Positions 52,746-60,937 of a stretch of 64,000 bases of DNA are shown piece by piece. Numbering within the stretch: position 1 is the first letter of the stretch; every line of letters begins with the position of its first letter. A program made the translations under genes and the position numbers. Below the pieces are notes generated by a model. That model was not told the origin of the DNA and ran no database searches. It worked only from the letters and a program-made list of their open reading frames with translations. The DNA is from Lichenicola sp965198655 (GTDB lineage: Bacteria; Pseudomonadota; Alphaproteobacteria; Acetobacterales; Acetobacteraceae). The stretch spans positions 1,426,001-1,490,000 of the forward strand of contig OZ240668.1 of assembly GCA_965198655.1 (NCBI GenBank), given 5' to 3'.

Positions 52746-53495
52746 TTAGCGATGCTCCGATTGCGCCAATCGTTGTTCGGCCAGCTCCCGCCACGGCGCG
52801 TCGGCGGAGGCGGCGTCCAGCGCGCGCCGGAACAAGGCGGCGGAGGCGGCGCTGACGGCGTTATCGGCGCGCGTCTGCGCTTCCGCCGCCTGCACCGCGA
52901 GGGTGGGATCGAAGCCGTGCGCCAGCGCCACCCGCCACGCCGCGGCGGCGGCCTGGAGGTTGCCGCGCGACGCCTCCACCTGCCCGAGCAGCACGTAGCC
53001 CTGGCGCGCCGACGGGGTGGCGGGGTCGAGCCCGGCCAGGCCCCGGCGCAGGGTGGCGATCAGGGCGTCGTCCTGCCTGGCCCGCGTCTCCGCCTGCATC
53101 ATGCGCAACCGCTCCGGCTGCGCCGGCAGCTCCGGATGACCGCCGAGGAGGTAGAGCCCGAGCGCTGCCGGAAGCACCAGCGCCAGCACGGCGGCGGCGC
53201 CCCAGGGCGAGGATCGGGCCGAGGCTAGGGACGAAACGGCGCCGCCCGAGGCGGCCTGCGCGTCGGCGGCGGCCAGCAGGCGTCGTTCCACCTCCAGCCG
53301 CGCCGCCTGGTGCTCCGACCCTTCGATCAGGCCCTCCGCACGGTCGCGCTCCAGCTCGCGCAACTGCGCCCGGTGCAGCGCCAGCGCCGGCGCGTGCCGG
53401 TCGCGCAGCGCGACGCCGGTGCCGAGCAGGGCACGCGCCGCCGGCAGCAGTGCCAGCGCCCCGAGCAGCAGCGCCTCGATCCAGAAGACCGGCAT
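52746..53495 (-). CDS. ccmI: c-type cytochrome biogenesis protein CcmI
   Basis: A 249-residue protein. An N-terminal membrane helix (FWIEALLLGALALLPAARALL) leads to a leucine-zipper-like cytoplasmic loop (HRAQLRELERDRAEGLIEGSEHQAARLEVERRLLAA). A second helix (AAAVLALVLPAALGLYLLGG) leads to a short TPR-like periplasmic part. CcmI chaperones apocytochrome c to the CcmF/H ligation complex. The start overlaps the ccmH stop (TGATG). The TPR part is short for the family. Confidence 0.87.
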   Translation of the reverse strand: MPVFWIEALLLGALALLPAARALLGTGVALRDRHAPALALHRAQLRELERDRAEGLIEGSEHQAARLEVERRLLAAADAQAASGGAVSSLASARSSPWGAAAVLALVLPAALGLYLLGGHPELPAQPERLRMMQAETRARQDDALIATLRRGLAGLDPATPSARQGYVLLGQVEASRGNLQAAAAAWRVALAHGFDPTLAVQAAEAQTRADNAVSAASAALFRRALDAASADAPWRELAEQRLAQSEHR

Positions 53496-53944
53496 CAGCG
53501 CAGCAGCGCGTCGAGCCTGGCGCGCTCGTGCGGCGTCAACGGCGTGGGGGCGGCGGCGGTGCGGCGCAGCCCGAGCAGGGCGGCCAACCCGCCGACCAGC
53601 AGCGCCAGCGGCCCGGTCGCCCAGAGCAGCAGGGTGAGGGGGGTCAGCCTCGGCTGCAGACGGATGAAGTCGCCGTAGCGAGCCACCATCCAGTCCATGA
53701 CCGCCTGGTCGCTGTCGCCGGCGGCGACGTGCACGCGCACCACGTGGCGCAGGTCGCGCGCCAGGTCGGCGCCGCTGTCCTCGATGTCCTCGTTCTGGCA
53801 CACCAGGCAGCGCAGCCGCGAGCCGATCGCCTCGGCGCGCGCTTCCAGGCGATGATCCGGCAGCATCTCGGCCGGGTCGCTCACCGCCAGCGCCGGCAGC
53901 GACCAGCACGTCGCCAGCAGCAGGAGCGGGACGACCCGCCTCAT
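53495..53944 (-). CDS. ccmH: Cytochrome c maturation protein CcmH
   Basis: A 149-residue protein with a signal peptide (about 1-20), the thiol motif RCLVCQNE (C46, C49), and one C-terminal membrane anchor (TLLLWATGPLALLVGGLAALLG). It reduces the apocytochrome CxxCH disulfide as part of the haem lyase. Only the Cys-motif domain is present; the TPR function is carried by ccmI. It overlaps ccmG by 4 bp at its start and ccmI by 1 bp at its end. Confidence 0.93.
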   Translation of the reverse strand: MRRVVPLLLLATCWSLPALAVSDPAEMLPDHRLEARAEAIGSRLRCLVCQNEDIEDSGADLARDLRHVVRVHVAAGDSDQAVMDWMVARYGDFIRLQPRLTPLTLLLWATGPLALLVGGLAALLGLRRTAAAPTPLTPHERARLDALLR

Positions 53945-54609
53945 CGACGCAGCCGCGCGGCGAGCGGCAGCAGCTCGGCCGCCACCACCTCGGCGGTGAG
54001 CGGGCCGGGCAGGTGCCAGGCGATGGTCCCGCCCGGCCGGATCAGGAAGCTTTCCGGCACCCCGGACACGCCCCAGTCGATCGCCGTCAGCCCGGCGCGG
54101 TCGGCGGCGAGCCTGGCATAGGAGGCGGCACCCGAGTGCGCCACGAACCCGGCGCTGTCGTCCGGCCGATCCTTGTAGGCGATGCCCCAGACCGGCAGCC
54201 GCCCGGCCAGGGCGGCGATCACCGGCGCCTCCACCACGCAGGGCACGCACCAGGAGGCGAAGAAGTTCACCAGCAACGGCGTTGTCTGCGCCCGGAGGTC
54301 GGCGGACGAGAACCCGCTTCCCGGCGCCTGGTCCGGCAGCGCGAACGGCGGCACCGCACGGTCCACCGCCGGAGCGTGTATGTCGTGCGGGTCGAACGAG
54401 CCGCGCTCCATGCCGGACAGCATGGCCCAGAACCCGATCCCGGCGGCGGACGCGAGGCCGAGCGGGGCCAGCGTCAGCAGTCGGCGCCGGGTTGGGGCGC
54501 CTCCCCTGGACCCGGACTTCTGATATCCGGTTTCTAAAGGCCGAGCCTTTGGCGGGATCGGGCCGCGAAGCGGACCGATGGGGCAGCGCCCCTGGCCTTC
54601 CCCACTCAA
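53941..54609 (-). CDS. ccmG: Thiol:disulfide interchange protein CcmG/DsbE, start uncertain
   Basis: The core is a membrane-anchored thioredoxin: an anchor (LLTLAPLGLASAAGIGFWAML), then FDPHDIHAPAVDRAVPPFALP, the active site FFASWCVPC, and GVSGVPESFLI with the cis-Pro. It reduces CcmH or apocytochrome. The expected N-terminus (around residue 41, RRRLLTLAP) has no ATG, GTG or TTG. The only usable upstream start is TTG 54609, which would add about 40 residues encoded by a hairpin-rich repeat lying between ccmF and ccmG. A start at the inner ATG would remove the anchor. Confidence 0.85.
   Translation of the reverse strand: MSGEGQGRCPIGPLRGPIPPKARPLETGYQKSGSRGGAPTRRRLLTLAPLGLASAAGIGFWAMLSGMERGSFDPHDIHAPAVDRAVPPFALPDQAPGSGFSSADLRAQTTPLLVNFFASWCVPCVVEAPVIAALAGRLPVWGIAYKDRPDDSAGFVAHSGAASYARLAADRAGLTAIDWGVSGVPESFLIRPGGTIAWHLPGPLTAEVVAAELLPLAARLRR
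54502..54599. repeat. Second, diverged copy of the hairpin-rich intergenic repeat
   Basis: The right end GCGCCCCTGGCCTT matches the 45.05-kb element's CGCCCCTGGCCTT, and CCCTGGACCC near 54504-54513 matches that element's left part. Internal hairpins again have 3-base loops: AAAGGC-CGA-GCCTTT (54536-54550) and TCGGgCCGC-GAA-GCGGaCCGA. It spans the ccmF-ccmG junction and is read through by the ccmG frame. Confidence 0.65.
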
Positions 54610-54622
54610 GACCTGGCCCCGC

Positions 54623-56632
54623 TCATTCCGCCGGCACCGCCACCGGCAGGCGCGCCCGGCGCGGCGCGCCGACGCGGATCCGGCGGTCGCTAAGCGACAG
54701 CGCGCCGCCCAGCGCCATCACCAGCCCGCCCAGCCAGATCCAGGGCGCCAGCGGGTTGCGGTGCAGGCGCAGCACGGCGGTGTGGGCGGCGCCGGCCCCG
54801 TGCTCGTCGCCGAGCACCACGTACAGGTCGGAAACGAGGTTGGTGTGGATCGCCACCTCGGTGGTGGTCTGCCCGGCGGCCGGGAAGGTGCGGCGCGCGG
54901 GATGGAGCACCGTGACCAGGTGGCCGCCCCGCGTCACCGCGACCGTTGCGACCCGAGCGCTGTAGTTCGGCCCAGCGGTGTCGTCGAGCCGCTCCAGCGT
55001 CCAGCGGAGGCCTGCGAGCGACACCGCCTCGCCGGGACGCATCGACACGATCGCGTGGCTGGCCTGGCTCATGCCGGCGAGACCGAGCACGGTGATCCCG
55101 ACCCCGGCATGGGCGAGCGCTGCGCCGAACGCCGCGCGCGGCAGCATCCGCGCGCGGTGCAGGCTGGCCAAGGCGGGCACCCGGAACAACTGCACCCGGT
55201 GGGCGAGCTCGACCGCGCTCGCCGCGATCACCCAGACCCCGAAGCCGAACGCCAGCGCCGGCAGCACCCCGCCGGCGCCGCGGGACGCGATCGATCCGGC
55301 CAAGGCAGCGAACAGCGCCACCCCCCACAGCCTGCGGATCACCGGGGCCAACCGGGCCCGCTTCCACGGCATCATCGGCCCGATCGCCATCGCTCCCAGC
55401 AGCGGCAGCGCCATCGGCACCGCGGTGGCATCGAAGAACGGCTTGCCGACGCTGATCGCCTGCCCGAACAACAGGGACGCGAACGGCGGATACATCGTGC
55501 CCGTCAGCACCACCGCGCAGATCGCGCAGAGCAGGATGTTGTTCAGCACCAGTGTGCCCTCGCGCGACAACGGCGCGAACATGCCCCCCGCGGTCAGCGC
55601 CGGGGCCCGGATCGCGAACAGGAGCAGCGCGCCGCCGATCACCAGACCGAGCAGAAGAAGGATGAACACCCCGCGCGTCGGGTCGTTGGCGAAGGAGTGC
55701 ACCGAGTTCAGGATGCCCGAGCGCACCAGGAAGGTGCCGCTGAGCGACAGCGAGAAGGTTCCGATCGCCAGCAGCACGGTCCAAACCTTCAGCGCTTCCC
55801 GCTTCTCCACCACGATCGCGGAGTGCAGCAGCGCGGTGCCGGTCAGCCAGGGCAGCAGCGAGGCGTTCTCGACCGGGTCCCAGAACCAGTAGCCGCCCCA
55901 GCCGAGCACGTAGTACGACCACCAGGAGCCGAGCGCGATGCCGGCGGTGAGGCAGCACCAGGCCGCCACCGTCCATGGACGTACCCAGCGGCCCCAGGCG
56001 GCGTCCACCCGTCCTTCCAGCAGCGCCGCCACCGCGAAGGCGAACGGCACCGCGAAGCCGACATAGCCGGCGTAGAGGATCGGCGGATGCACGGCGAGGC
56101 CCGGGTCCTGCAGCAGCGGGTTCATGCCCTGGCCCTCCACCGGCGCCGGCCAGGCGCGGTCGAACGGGTTCGAGGTCAGGAGGCAGAATAGCTCGAAGCC
56201 GCAGGCGGTGCCGCCCAGCACCCCCAGCACGCGCGCTCGCAGGGTCGAGGGCAGGGTGCGCCCCCACCACGCTACCGCGCCGCCGCAGGCGCCGAGGATC
56301 AGCGCCCAGAGCAGGATCGAGCCCTCGTGGTTGCCCCAGATGCCGGCGATCTTGTAGAGCAGCGGCTTGGTGGTGGCACTGTTCTCGGCGATGTTGGCGA
56401 CCGAGAAGTCGTCGCCGACTGCGGCCACCGCGAGGCAGATGAAGGCGAGCACGAGGCAGCCGAGCTGCGCGCCCGCGAGCGCCGGGCCGGTCGCCATCAG
56501 CCGGGGATCGCCCCGTTGCGCGCCCCAGGACGGCAGCGCCGCCTGCGCCAGCGCCAGGCAGCAGGCCAGCGCCAGCGCCAGCCGGCCGAGCTCCGGCCCC
56601 AGCAGCGCGCTCGGCAGCAACCACGTAGCCAT
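54623..56632 (-). CDS. ccmF: Cytochrome c haem lyase subunit CcmF
   Basis: A 669-residue polytopic membrane protein with about 15 hydrophobic segments. The WWD haem-handling motif is GWGGYWFWDPVENASLLPW; early histidines lie in IWGNHEGSILLWA, and VEGQGMNPLLQDPGLAVHPPILY is another family block. CcmF passes haem from CcmE to apocytochrome c. I start at ATG 56632 (MATWLLPSALLG), because the frame above is antisense to ccmE. It lies 5 bp after ccmE. Confidence 0.95.
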   Translation of the reverse strand: MATWLLPSALLGPELGRLALALACCLALAQAALPSWGAQRGDPRLMATGPALAGAQLGCLVLAFICLAVAAVGDDFSVANIAENSATTKPLLYKIAGIWGNHEGSILLWALILGACGGAVAWWGRTLPSTLRARVLGVLGGTACGFELFCLLTSNPFDRAWPAPVEGQGMNPLLQDPGLAVHPPILYAGYVGFAVPFAFAVAALLEGRVDAAWGRWVRPWTVAAWCCLTAGIALGSWWSYYVLGWGGYWFWDPVENASLLPWLTGTALLHSAIVVEKREALKVWTVLLAIGTFSLSLSGTFLVRSGILNSVHSFANDPTRGVFILLLLGLVIGGALLLFAIRAPALTAGGMFAPLSREGTLVLNNILLCAICAVVLTGTMYPPFASLLFGQAISVGKPFFDATAVPMALPLLGAMAIGPMMPWKRARLAPVIRRLWGVALFAALAGSIASRGAGGVLPALAFGFGVWVIAASAVELAHRVQLFRVPALASLHRARMLPRAAFGAALAHAGVGITVLGLAGMSQASHAIVSMRPGEAVSLAGLRWTLERLDDTAGPNYSARVATVAVTRGGHLVTVLHPARRTFPAAGQTTTEVAIHTNLVSDLYVVLGDEHGAGAAHTAVLRLHRNPLAPWIWLGGLVMALGGALSLSDRRIRVGAPRRARLPVAVPAE

Positions 56633-56637
56633 GGCGC

Positions 56638-57171
56638 TCAGGCGCCGTGCCGCGCGGTGCGGTCGCCGGCTGCGGTGTCCGCTGCGGTCATGGTGTTCCA
56701 GCTCCTCGCGTCGGGCGGCGGGCCGAAGCGCGGGTCCCAGCGTCCGGACCGGCGCAGCGCCGCCGCAATCTCGCGCGGCATGTAGGTTTCGTCGTGCTTG
56801 GCCAACACCTCGGAGGCCTGGAAGCCGCCATCCGCCGTCATCTCGCCCAGCGCCACCACGCTCTGCCCTTCCCGGAACAGATCGGGCAGGATGCCGACGA
56901 AGCGCACCGGCACCGCCCGCTGCCCGTCGGTCACGGCAAAGTGCACGGTGGGCGGCTGGCCGACCGGGCGGATCTCGCGCAGCGAGCCCGCCACCACCAT
57001 GCCGCCGAGGCGGACCGTGCGGCCCGGCGCCGGGGGTGCCGCCAGGAGCTGCGACGGGGCCATAAAGAACACGATGTTGGCCGAGAACGCCTGCAGGGTG
57101 AGCGCCGCGGCGCTGCCGAAGCCGAGCAGGCAGCCACCCACCAGCCACAGCCGGCGCGAGCGGCGCGTCAT
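56638..57171 (-). CDS. ccmE: Haem chaperone CcmE
   Basis: A 177-residue protein with an N-terminal anchor (RLWLVGGCLLGFGSAAALTL), an OB-fold beta barrel, and the haem-attachment motif LAKHDETYMP with His126 and Tyr130. It binds haem covalently and hands it to CcmF. The C-terminal 35 residues are a flexible tail. The start overlaps the ccmD stop by 4 bp. Confidence 0.95.
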   Translation of the reverse strand: MTRRSRRLWLVGGCLLGFGSAAALTLQAFSANIVFFMAPSQLLAAPPAPGRTVRLGGMVVAGSLREIRPVGQPPTVHFAVTDGQRAVPVRFVGILPDLFREGQSVVALGEMTADGGFQASEVLAKHDETYMPREIAAALRRSGRWDPRFGPPPDARSWNTMTAADTAAGDRTARHGA

Positions 57172-57317
57172 GCCAGCCGTCCCGGGCGCGCCCGCGGGTC
57201 AACCGCGGCGAGCCGGCGCCGCGCGCGACGAAGCCGCAGCGCCGCCGACACCGACAGCCAGGCGCCCACGGCAACGGTCAGGCCGTAGGCGCCAGCGACG
57301 AACGGCAGGTGCGTCAT
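57168..57317 (-). CDS. ccmD: Haem exporter protein CcmD
   Basis: A 49-residue protein with one membrane helix (FVAGAYGLTVAVGAWLSVSAAL) followed by a basic cytoplasmic tail, the typical CcmD plan. It stabilises the CcmABC-CcmE complex. Its ATG at 57317 overlaps the ccmC stop by 4 bp, and its stop overlaps ccmE. Confidence 0.9.
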   Translation of the reverse strand: MTHLPFVAGAYGLTVAVGAWLSVSAALRLRRARRRLAAVDPRARPGRLA

Positions 57318-58126
57318 CCGGCGGCGCCTGCCAGGCCGGCGGCCGCACCGTGCCGCGTGATTGGGGCGTCCGCCAGCAGCAGCCCGCGCGCCCGCGTTTC
57401 CATCACCGCCGCGCGCAGACGGGCCAGCACGATCGCGGCGAAGCCCAGCGTCATCCCCAGCGTGCAGACCAGCAGCGGCCACAGCATCGACAGCGACATG
57501 GTGGGTGCACCCGTGAGGGTGATGCTGTCGGGCTGGTGCAGGGTGTTCCACCATTGCACGCTGAACTTGATGATCGGCAGGTCCATCGCACCCGCCAGCG
57601 CCAGGATCGCCGCCGCCCGCGCGCCCCGCGCCGGATCGTCGAACGCCCGCACCAACGCCACATGGCCGAGGTAGAGGAAGAACAGCACCAGCACCGAGGT
57701 CAGGCGCGCGTCCCACACCCACCACGCCCCCCACATCGGCCGGCCCCATAGCGAGCCGGTCAGCAGGCAGAGCGCGGTGACGCAGGCGCCGACCGGTCCA
57801 ATCTCAGCCGCCGCCAGGTCGGCCAAACGGTGTCGCCACACCAGCGACAGGAGCCCGCACAGCGCCAGCGCCGCATAGCCGGCCGAGCCCAGCCAGGCCA
57901 TCGGGACGTGCACGTACATGATGCGCACCGCGTCGCCCTGCTGCCAGTCCGCCGGCGACAGGAACAGCCCCCACAGCAGGCCCGCCGACGTCAGCAGCAG
58001 GGCCAGGACGGACAAAACCGGCTGCACCGCGCCGCCGAGCCGGAGGAACCGGCCGGGATTGGCGGTGCGGTGCAGCCAGTCGCTTATCGTCGACACGGGC
58101 GATCTGGCGAGGGTCGGGCCATTCAT
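57314..58126 (-). CDS. ccmC: Haem exporter/handling protein CcmC
   Basis: A 270-residue membrane protein with six main hydrophobic segments, the WWD motif WGAWWVWDARLTS, and flanking histidine regions (IMYVHVPMAWLG and the later WWNTLHQPDSI). It loads haem onto CcmE. The start ATG 58126 has CAGG about 8 nt upstream. It heads the ccmC-D-E-F-G-H-I run. ccmA and ccmB, which normally precede it, are not in this window. Confidence 0.94.
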   Translation of the reverse strand: MNGPTLARSPVSTISDWLHRTANPGRFLRLGGAVQPVLSVLALLLTSAGLLWGLFLSPADWQQGDAVRIMYVHVPMAWLGSAGYAALALCGLLSLVWRHRLADLAAAEIGPVGACVTALCLLTGSLWGRPMWGAWWVWDARLTSVLVLFFLYLGHVALVRAFDDPARGARAAAILALAGAMDLPIIKFSVQWWNTLHQPDSITLTGAPTMSLSMLWPLLVCTLGMTLGFAAIVLARLRAAVMETRARGLLLADAPITRHGAAAGLAGAAG

Positions 58127-58326
58127 GCAGCGGACCTGAAACAGGAGGCGAAGCGCGGATGGCAGGAACCGGGCTTCCGTGGAGCGGTCTTCTAGCACGA
58201 TCGACCATTGCCGGCTCCAGGGCAAACGCGACCAGGCCAGCTCCGGCGCGTGTTGGGTCGTGCCTCGTCCGGTCGCTTGTCCTATGCTGCCGGGACGCCC
58301 TATCGCCAGCCGAACGGAGTCGTTTC

Positions 58327-58620
58327 ATGTTGTTTGCCATCATGTGCACCGACCGACCGAACAGCCTCGATGCGCGCCTGGCGGCACGGGAAGCGCATCT
58401 GCGCTACGTGGCAACCTATGCCGATCGGGTGTTCCAGGCCGGGCCGCTGCTGGACCACAACGGGCGCCCGTGCGGCAGCCTGCTAATGGTCGACGTGGAG
58501 GACCGGGCGGCGGCCGAAGGCTTCGCTGCCGCCGATCCCTATGCGGCGGTGAACTTGTTCGAAAGCGTGGTGATACGCGGCTACCGCAGCGTATTCCGCG
58601 ACGGCACCATGACGGACTGA
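58327..58620 (+). CDS. YciI-like protein
   Basis: A 97-residue YCII-domain protein with a ferredoxin-like fold. The conserved pattern is FAIMCTDRPNSLDARLAAREAHLRYV with the putative active His, then AGPLLDHNGRPCGSLLMVDVEDRAAAEGFAAADPY with the second conserved Asp. Biochemical role unknown. It precedes the EVE gene by 5 bp and both are probably cotranscribed, an association common in alphaproteobacteria. Confidence 0.88.
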   Translation: MLFAIMCTDRPNSLDARLAAREAHLRYVATYADRVFQAGPLLDHNGRPCGSLLMVDVEDRAAAEGFAAADPYAAVNLFESVVIRGYRSVFRDGTMTD

Positions 58621-58625
58621 GGCGG

Positions 58626-59042
58626 TTGGCGACCTGGCTAGTCAAGTCGGAGCCCGACGCGTTCTCCTGGCAGCAGCAGGTCGAGCACGGCGTCGAGCCT
58701 TGGACCGGCGTGCGCAGTCACGAAGCCAAGCGGAACCTCGAGGCGATGCGGCGCGGCGACCTTGCCCTCTTCTATCATTCCAGCACCGGTCGGGAGGTCG
58801 TCGGCGTGGTGGAGGTGGTGCGGGAAGCGTATCCGGACCCTAGCGCCGCCGATGATAGCGGCTGGTGCTGTGTCGATCTTCGCGCGGTGGGGCCGTTCCC
58901 CAGGCCGGTCAAGTTGACAGAGATGAAGGCGGATCCGGCGCTGCGCGACATGGCTTTGATACGCCAGTCGCGCTTGTCGGTGGTCCCGGTCGAACGCATG
59001 CATTGGGATCGTATTTGCGCCCTGGGCGGCTGGCGTCGCTAG
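58626..59042 (+). CDS. EVE domain protein
   Basis: A 138-residue EVE/PUA-like domain: ATWLVKSEPDAFSWQQQVEHGVEPWTGVRSHEAKRNL in pieces, GDLALFYHSSTGREVVGVVEV, and SRLSVVPV near the end. EVE domains bind modified bases in RNA or DNA. The start is TTG 58626, giving the family's usual ATWLVKSEP opening. There is no ATG upstream that keeps the length normal. Confidence 0.9.
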   Translation: MATWLVKSEPDAFSWQQQVEHGVEPWTGVRSHEAKRNLEAMRRGDLALFYHSSTGREVVGVVEVVREAYPDPSAADDSGWCCVDLRAVGPFPRPVKLTEMKADPALRDMALIRQSRLSVVPVERMHWDRICALGGWRR

Positions 59043-59055
59043 GCGCCGGTTCTGG

Positions 59056-59427
59056 TCAGGGCGAGCCGTCCATGCTTTCCGACAGCACGGCGGTCGAGCC
59101 GCGGCCGGGCTGCCCGGCGAAGGTCTGGTAGGTGTTGTCGGCGTTGTAGTCCGCGTTCACCGGTGCCGCGATCTGGCCGGAGAAGCCGAGCACCTGGAAC
59201 AACTGGGTGTTGCCCGTGCCGCGAATCGTCTGGTCCGCGTCCACCGGCGGCAGGCCAGGGCCGGCCTGTCGGGTGACGTCGCTGCTGGCCGTGCTGCCAG
59301 TGTTCGCCGTCGCCCTCGGCACCGGAGCGGTCTGGACCTGCGTCTGGGCCAGCGCTGGGGCCGACACGGCGAGCGTCATCGCGATGGCGAGGCCGGCGGA
59401 CGCACCCGAACGGATGAAGCTGCGCAT
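59056..59427 (-). CDS. Small secreted protein of unknown function
   Basis: A 123-residue protein with a clean signal peptide (RSFIRSGASAGLAIAMTLAVSAPALA, cleavage about residue 27). The mature chain is Thr/Gly/Ala/Asn-rich and includes QTIRGTGNTQLFQVLGFSGQ and NADYNADNTYQTFAGQPG. No family recognised. ATG 59427 has GGAG 8 nt upstream. It diverges from an XRE regulator, and the shared 171-bp region carries tandem palindromes, so it is likely controlled by that regulator. Confidence 0.8.
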   Translation of the reverse strand: MRSFIRSGASAGLAIAMTLAVSAPALAQTQVQTAPVPRATANTGSTASSDVTRQAGPGLPPVDADQTIRGTGNTQLFQVLGFSGQIAAPVNADYNADNTYQTFAGQPGRGSTAVLSESMDGSP

Positions 59428-59485
59428 GAGCTGATCTCCAAAAATTTGGCTTTCGTGTGACATCAACGCGCCCGTGCGGCATATG

Positions 59486-59516
59486 TTGACAGCCAAGGAT
59501 CAACTTGACGCTATCT
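59486..59516 (+). promoter_or_regulatory. Possible promoter of the XRE gene
   Basis: TTGACA at 59486-59491 and CTATCT at 59511-59516 with a 19-base spacer could serve as -35/-10. GTTGA (59485-59489) and TCAAC (59500-59504) also form an inverted repeat inside it. Spacing is slightly long, so this is tentative. Confidence 0.35.
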
Positions 59517-59532
59517 AGGGCAGCAAAACGAG

Positions 59533-59572
59533 CATCCGACCGGATGGGCGTCGTCAGCCATCCGAACGGATC
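59533..59572. promoter_or_regulatory. Tandem palindromic operator-like sites upstream of the XRE gene
   Basis: CATCCGACCGGATG (59533-59546) is a near-perfect palindrome and CATCCGAACGGATC (59559-59572) is a near-identical second copy, 26 bp apart centre to centre. Both lie between the secreted-protein gene and the XRE start. Repeated symmetric sites of this type are expected operators for a small dimeric repressor. Confidence 0.7.
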
Positions 59573-59598
59573 GACGGGTGGGACAGGGGGAAACATCG

Positions 59599-59952
59599 AT
59601 GGAGGCGGACGAGCCGGTTCTGACACTCGGGGCGCGGATCCGGGCGCTGCGTCGCGCCCGCGGCCTCACCCAGGACCGGCTGGCCAGCTCCACCGGCGTG
59701 TCGCGCAGCGCGGTGGCGCAGTGGGAAAGCGATCGCGCCGGCCATAGCGCCGGCATGCTGCGCCGGATCGCCGAGGTGCTCGGCGTGTCGGTGGGCGTGC
59801 TCCGCAACGGCTGGGAAGAATCGATGCAGCAGGCGCCGCTGACGCCGCAGGAGATCGCGCTGCTCCGCCTCTACCGCGGCTGCAGCCCGGAAGACCGGTC
59901 GGTGCTGATGCACGTGGCCGAGAAGATCGCCGCCTCGACCGGATCCGCCTGA
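59599..59952 (+). CDS. XRE-family transcriptional regulator
   Basis: A 117-residue Cro/CI-type regulator. The helix-turn-helix occupies about residues 8-65 (LGARIRALRRARGLTQDRLA, SRSAVAQWESDRAG, LRRIAEVLGVSVGVLRNG). A short helical C-terminus (LTPQEIALLRLYRGCSPEDRSVLMHVAEKIA) probably dimerises. The start ATG 59599 follows AGGGGG by about 9 nt. Likely targets are the tandem palindromes in its own upstream region and the divergent secreted-protein gene. Confidence 0.9.
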   Translation: MEADEPVLTLGARIRALRRARGLTQDRLASSTGVSRSAVAQWESDRAGHSAGMLRRIAEVLGVSVGVLRNGWEESMQQAPLTPQEIALLRLYRGCSPEDRSVLMHVAEKIAASTGSA

Positions 59953-60066
59953 CCCCGGCACAGGACAAACGCGGCGCGGGCCGGGACGGCGGGGTTTCGG
60001 CAGGCGACGGTGCAGCCCGGCGCGTTCCGGCTGCGTTGTGGTGCGACCAGAAGGGGAAAAACACCG

Positions 60067-60927
60067 ATGAGCGCCACCACGGGAAACCAGCTATCGCCGA
60101 CCGGGCTGTCCCCGATCGGCCTGAGCGCTGGCGCGCGCAGCGAGCTGCAGCGCGTGCTGGAGCAATTGGAGTCCGGGCGCGGTGTGCTGGTGCGCCTGGC
60201 CGACCTGATGGGCGGCGCGGTCGGGCAGGCGACGCGGCTCGGCGTGCGCGGCCTGGGCCTGGCGCCCGGGCTGCAGCTCAAGCTGCGCGGCGTGGCCGAA
60301 AGCGCGATCAGCCGCGCCTTCGACGTCGCCGTGCTCGGGCTCGGGCAGCCGGCGGCGCCAGTCTTGGGCAGGACCGGCGTGGGCAGGACGGCCCGGCAGC
60401 CGTGGCAGGACCGCGCGACCCAAGGCGCGGTCGCGGTGTCCGGGGCGCTCGGCGGGTTCGCTGGCTTAGGCGGGCTGCTGCCCGACATCGGCTTCACCAC
60501 CATGACCATCATGCGCGAGATCGCCCGGATCGCGCGGGAAGAAGGCGAGGACCTGTCCACGCCGGATGCGAGGCGGGCCTGCCTGGAGGTGTTCGCGCTC
60601 AAGCCGGTCGCCGCGTCGTCGGAGGAAAGCGAGCTGGGCTACTTCTCCGCCCGCGCCGTGCTGCGCGGCCGGCCGGTGGTCATGCTGCTGTCCGAGGTCG
60701 CCTCGCATTACGGGCTGGCGCTGTCGCGCAAGGTGGCGCTGCAGATGATGCCGATCGCCGGCGCCCTGTGCGGCGCGTCGCTGAACGCCGCCTTCCTTCA
60801 GCACTACCGCTCGCTGGCCCGCGCCCACTTCACCATACGCCGGCTGGAGCGTCAGCATGGTGGGGAGGTGCGCGAAGCGGTCGAGTCGATCAGCAGCACC
60901 CTCGCAGACCGGGTGGCGACGACCTGA
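60067..60927 (+). CDS. EcsC family protein
   Basis: A 286-residue protein with the EcsC-domain pattern: long Ala/Gly/Leu helices (GGAVGQATRLGVRGLGLAPGLQLKLRG), LGGFAGLGGLLPDIGFTTMTIMREIARIAREEGEDLS, and a late VALQMMPIAGALCGASLNAAF. The hydrophobic stretches suggest peripheral or integral membrane association. Function is unknown outside the Bacillus ecs operon. The start is ATG 60067. It appears to be monocistronic. Confidence 0.87.
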   Translation: MSATTGNQLSPTGLSPIGLSAGARSELQRVLEQLESGRGVLVRLADLMGGAVGQATRLGVRGLGLAPGLQLKLRGVAESAISRAFDVAVLGLGQPAAPVLGRTGVGRTARQPWQDRATQGAVAVSGALGGFAGLGGLLPDIGFTTMTIMREIARIAREEGEDLSTPDARRACLEVFALKPVAASSEESELGYFSARAVLRGRPVVMLLSEVASHYGLALSRKVALQMMPIAGALCGASLNAAFLQHYRSLARAHFTIRRLERQHGGEVREAVESISSTLADRVATT

Positions 60928-60937
60928 GCTCCGCCCC

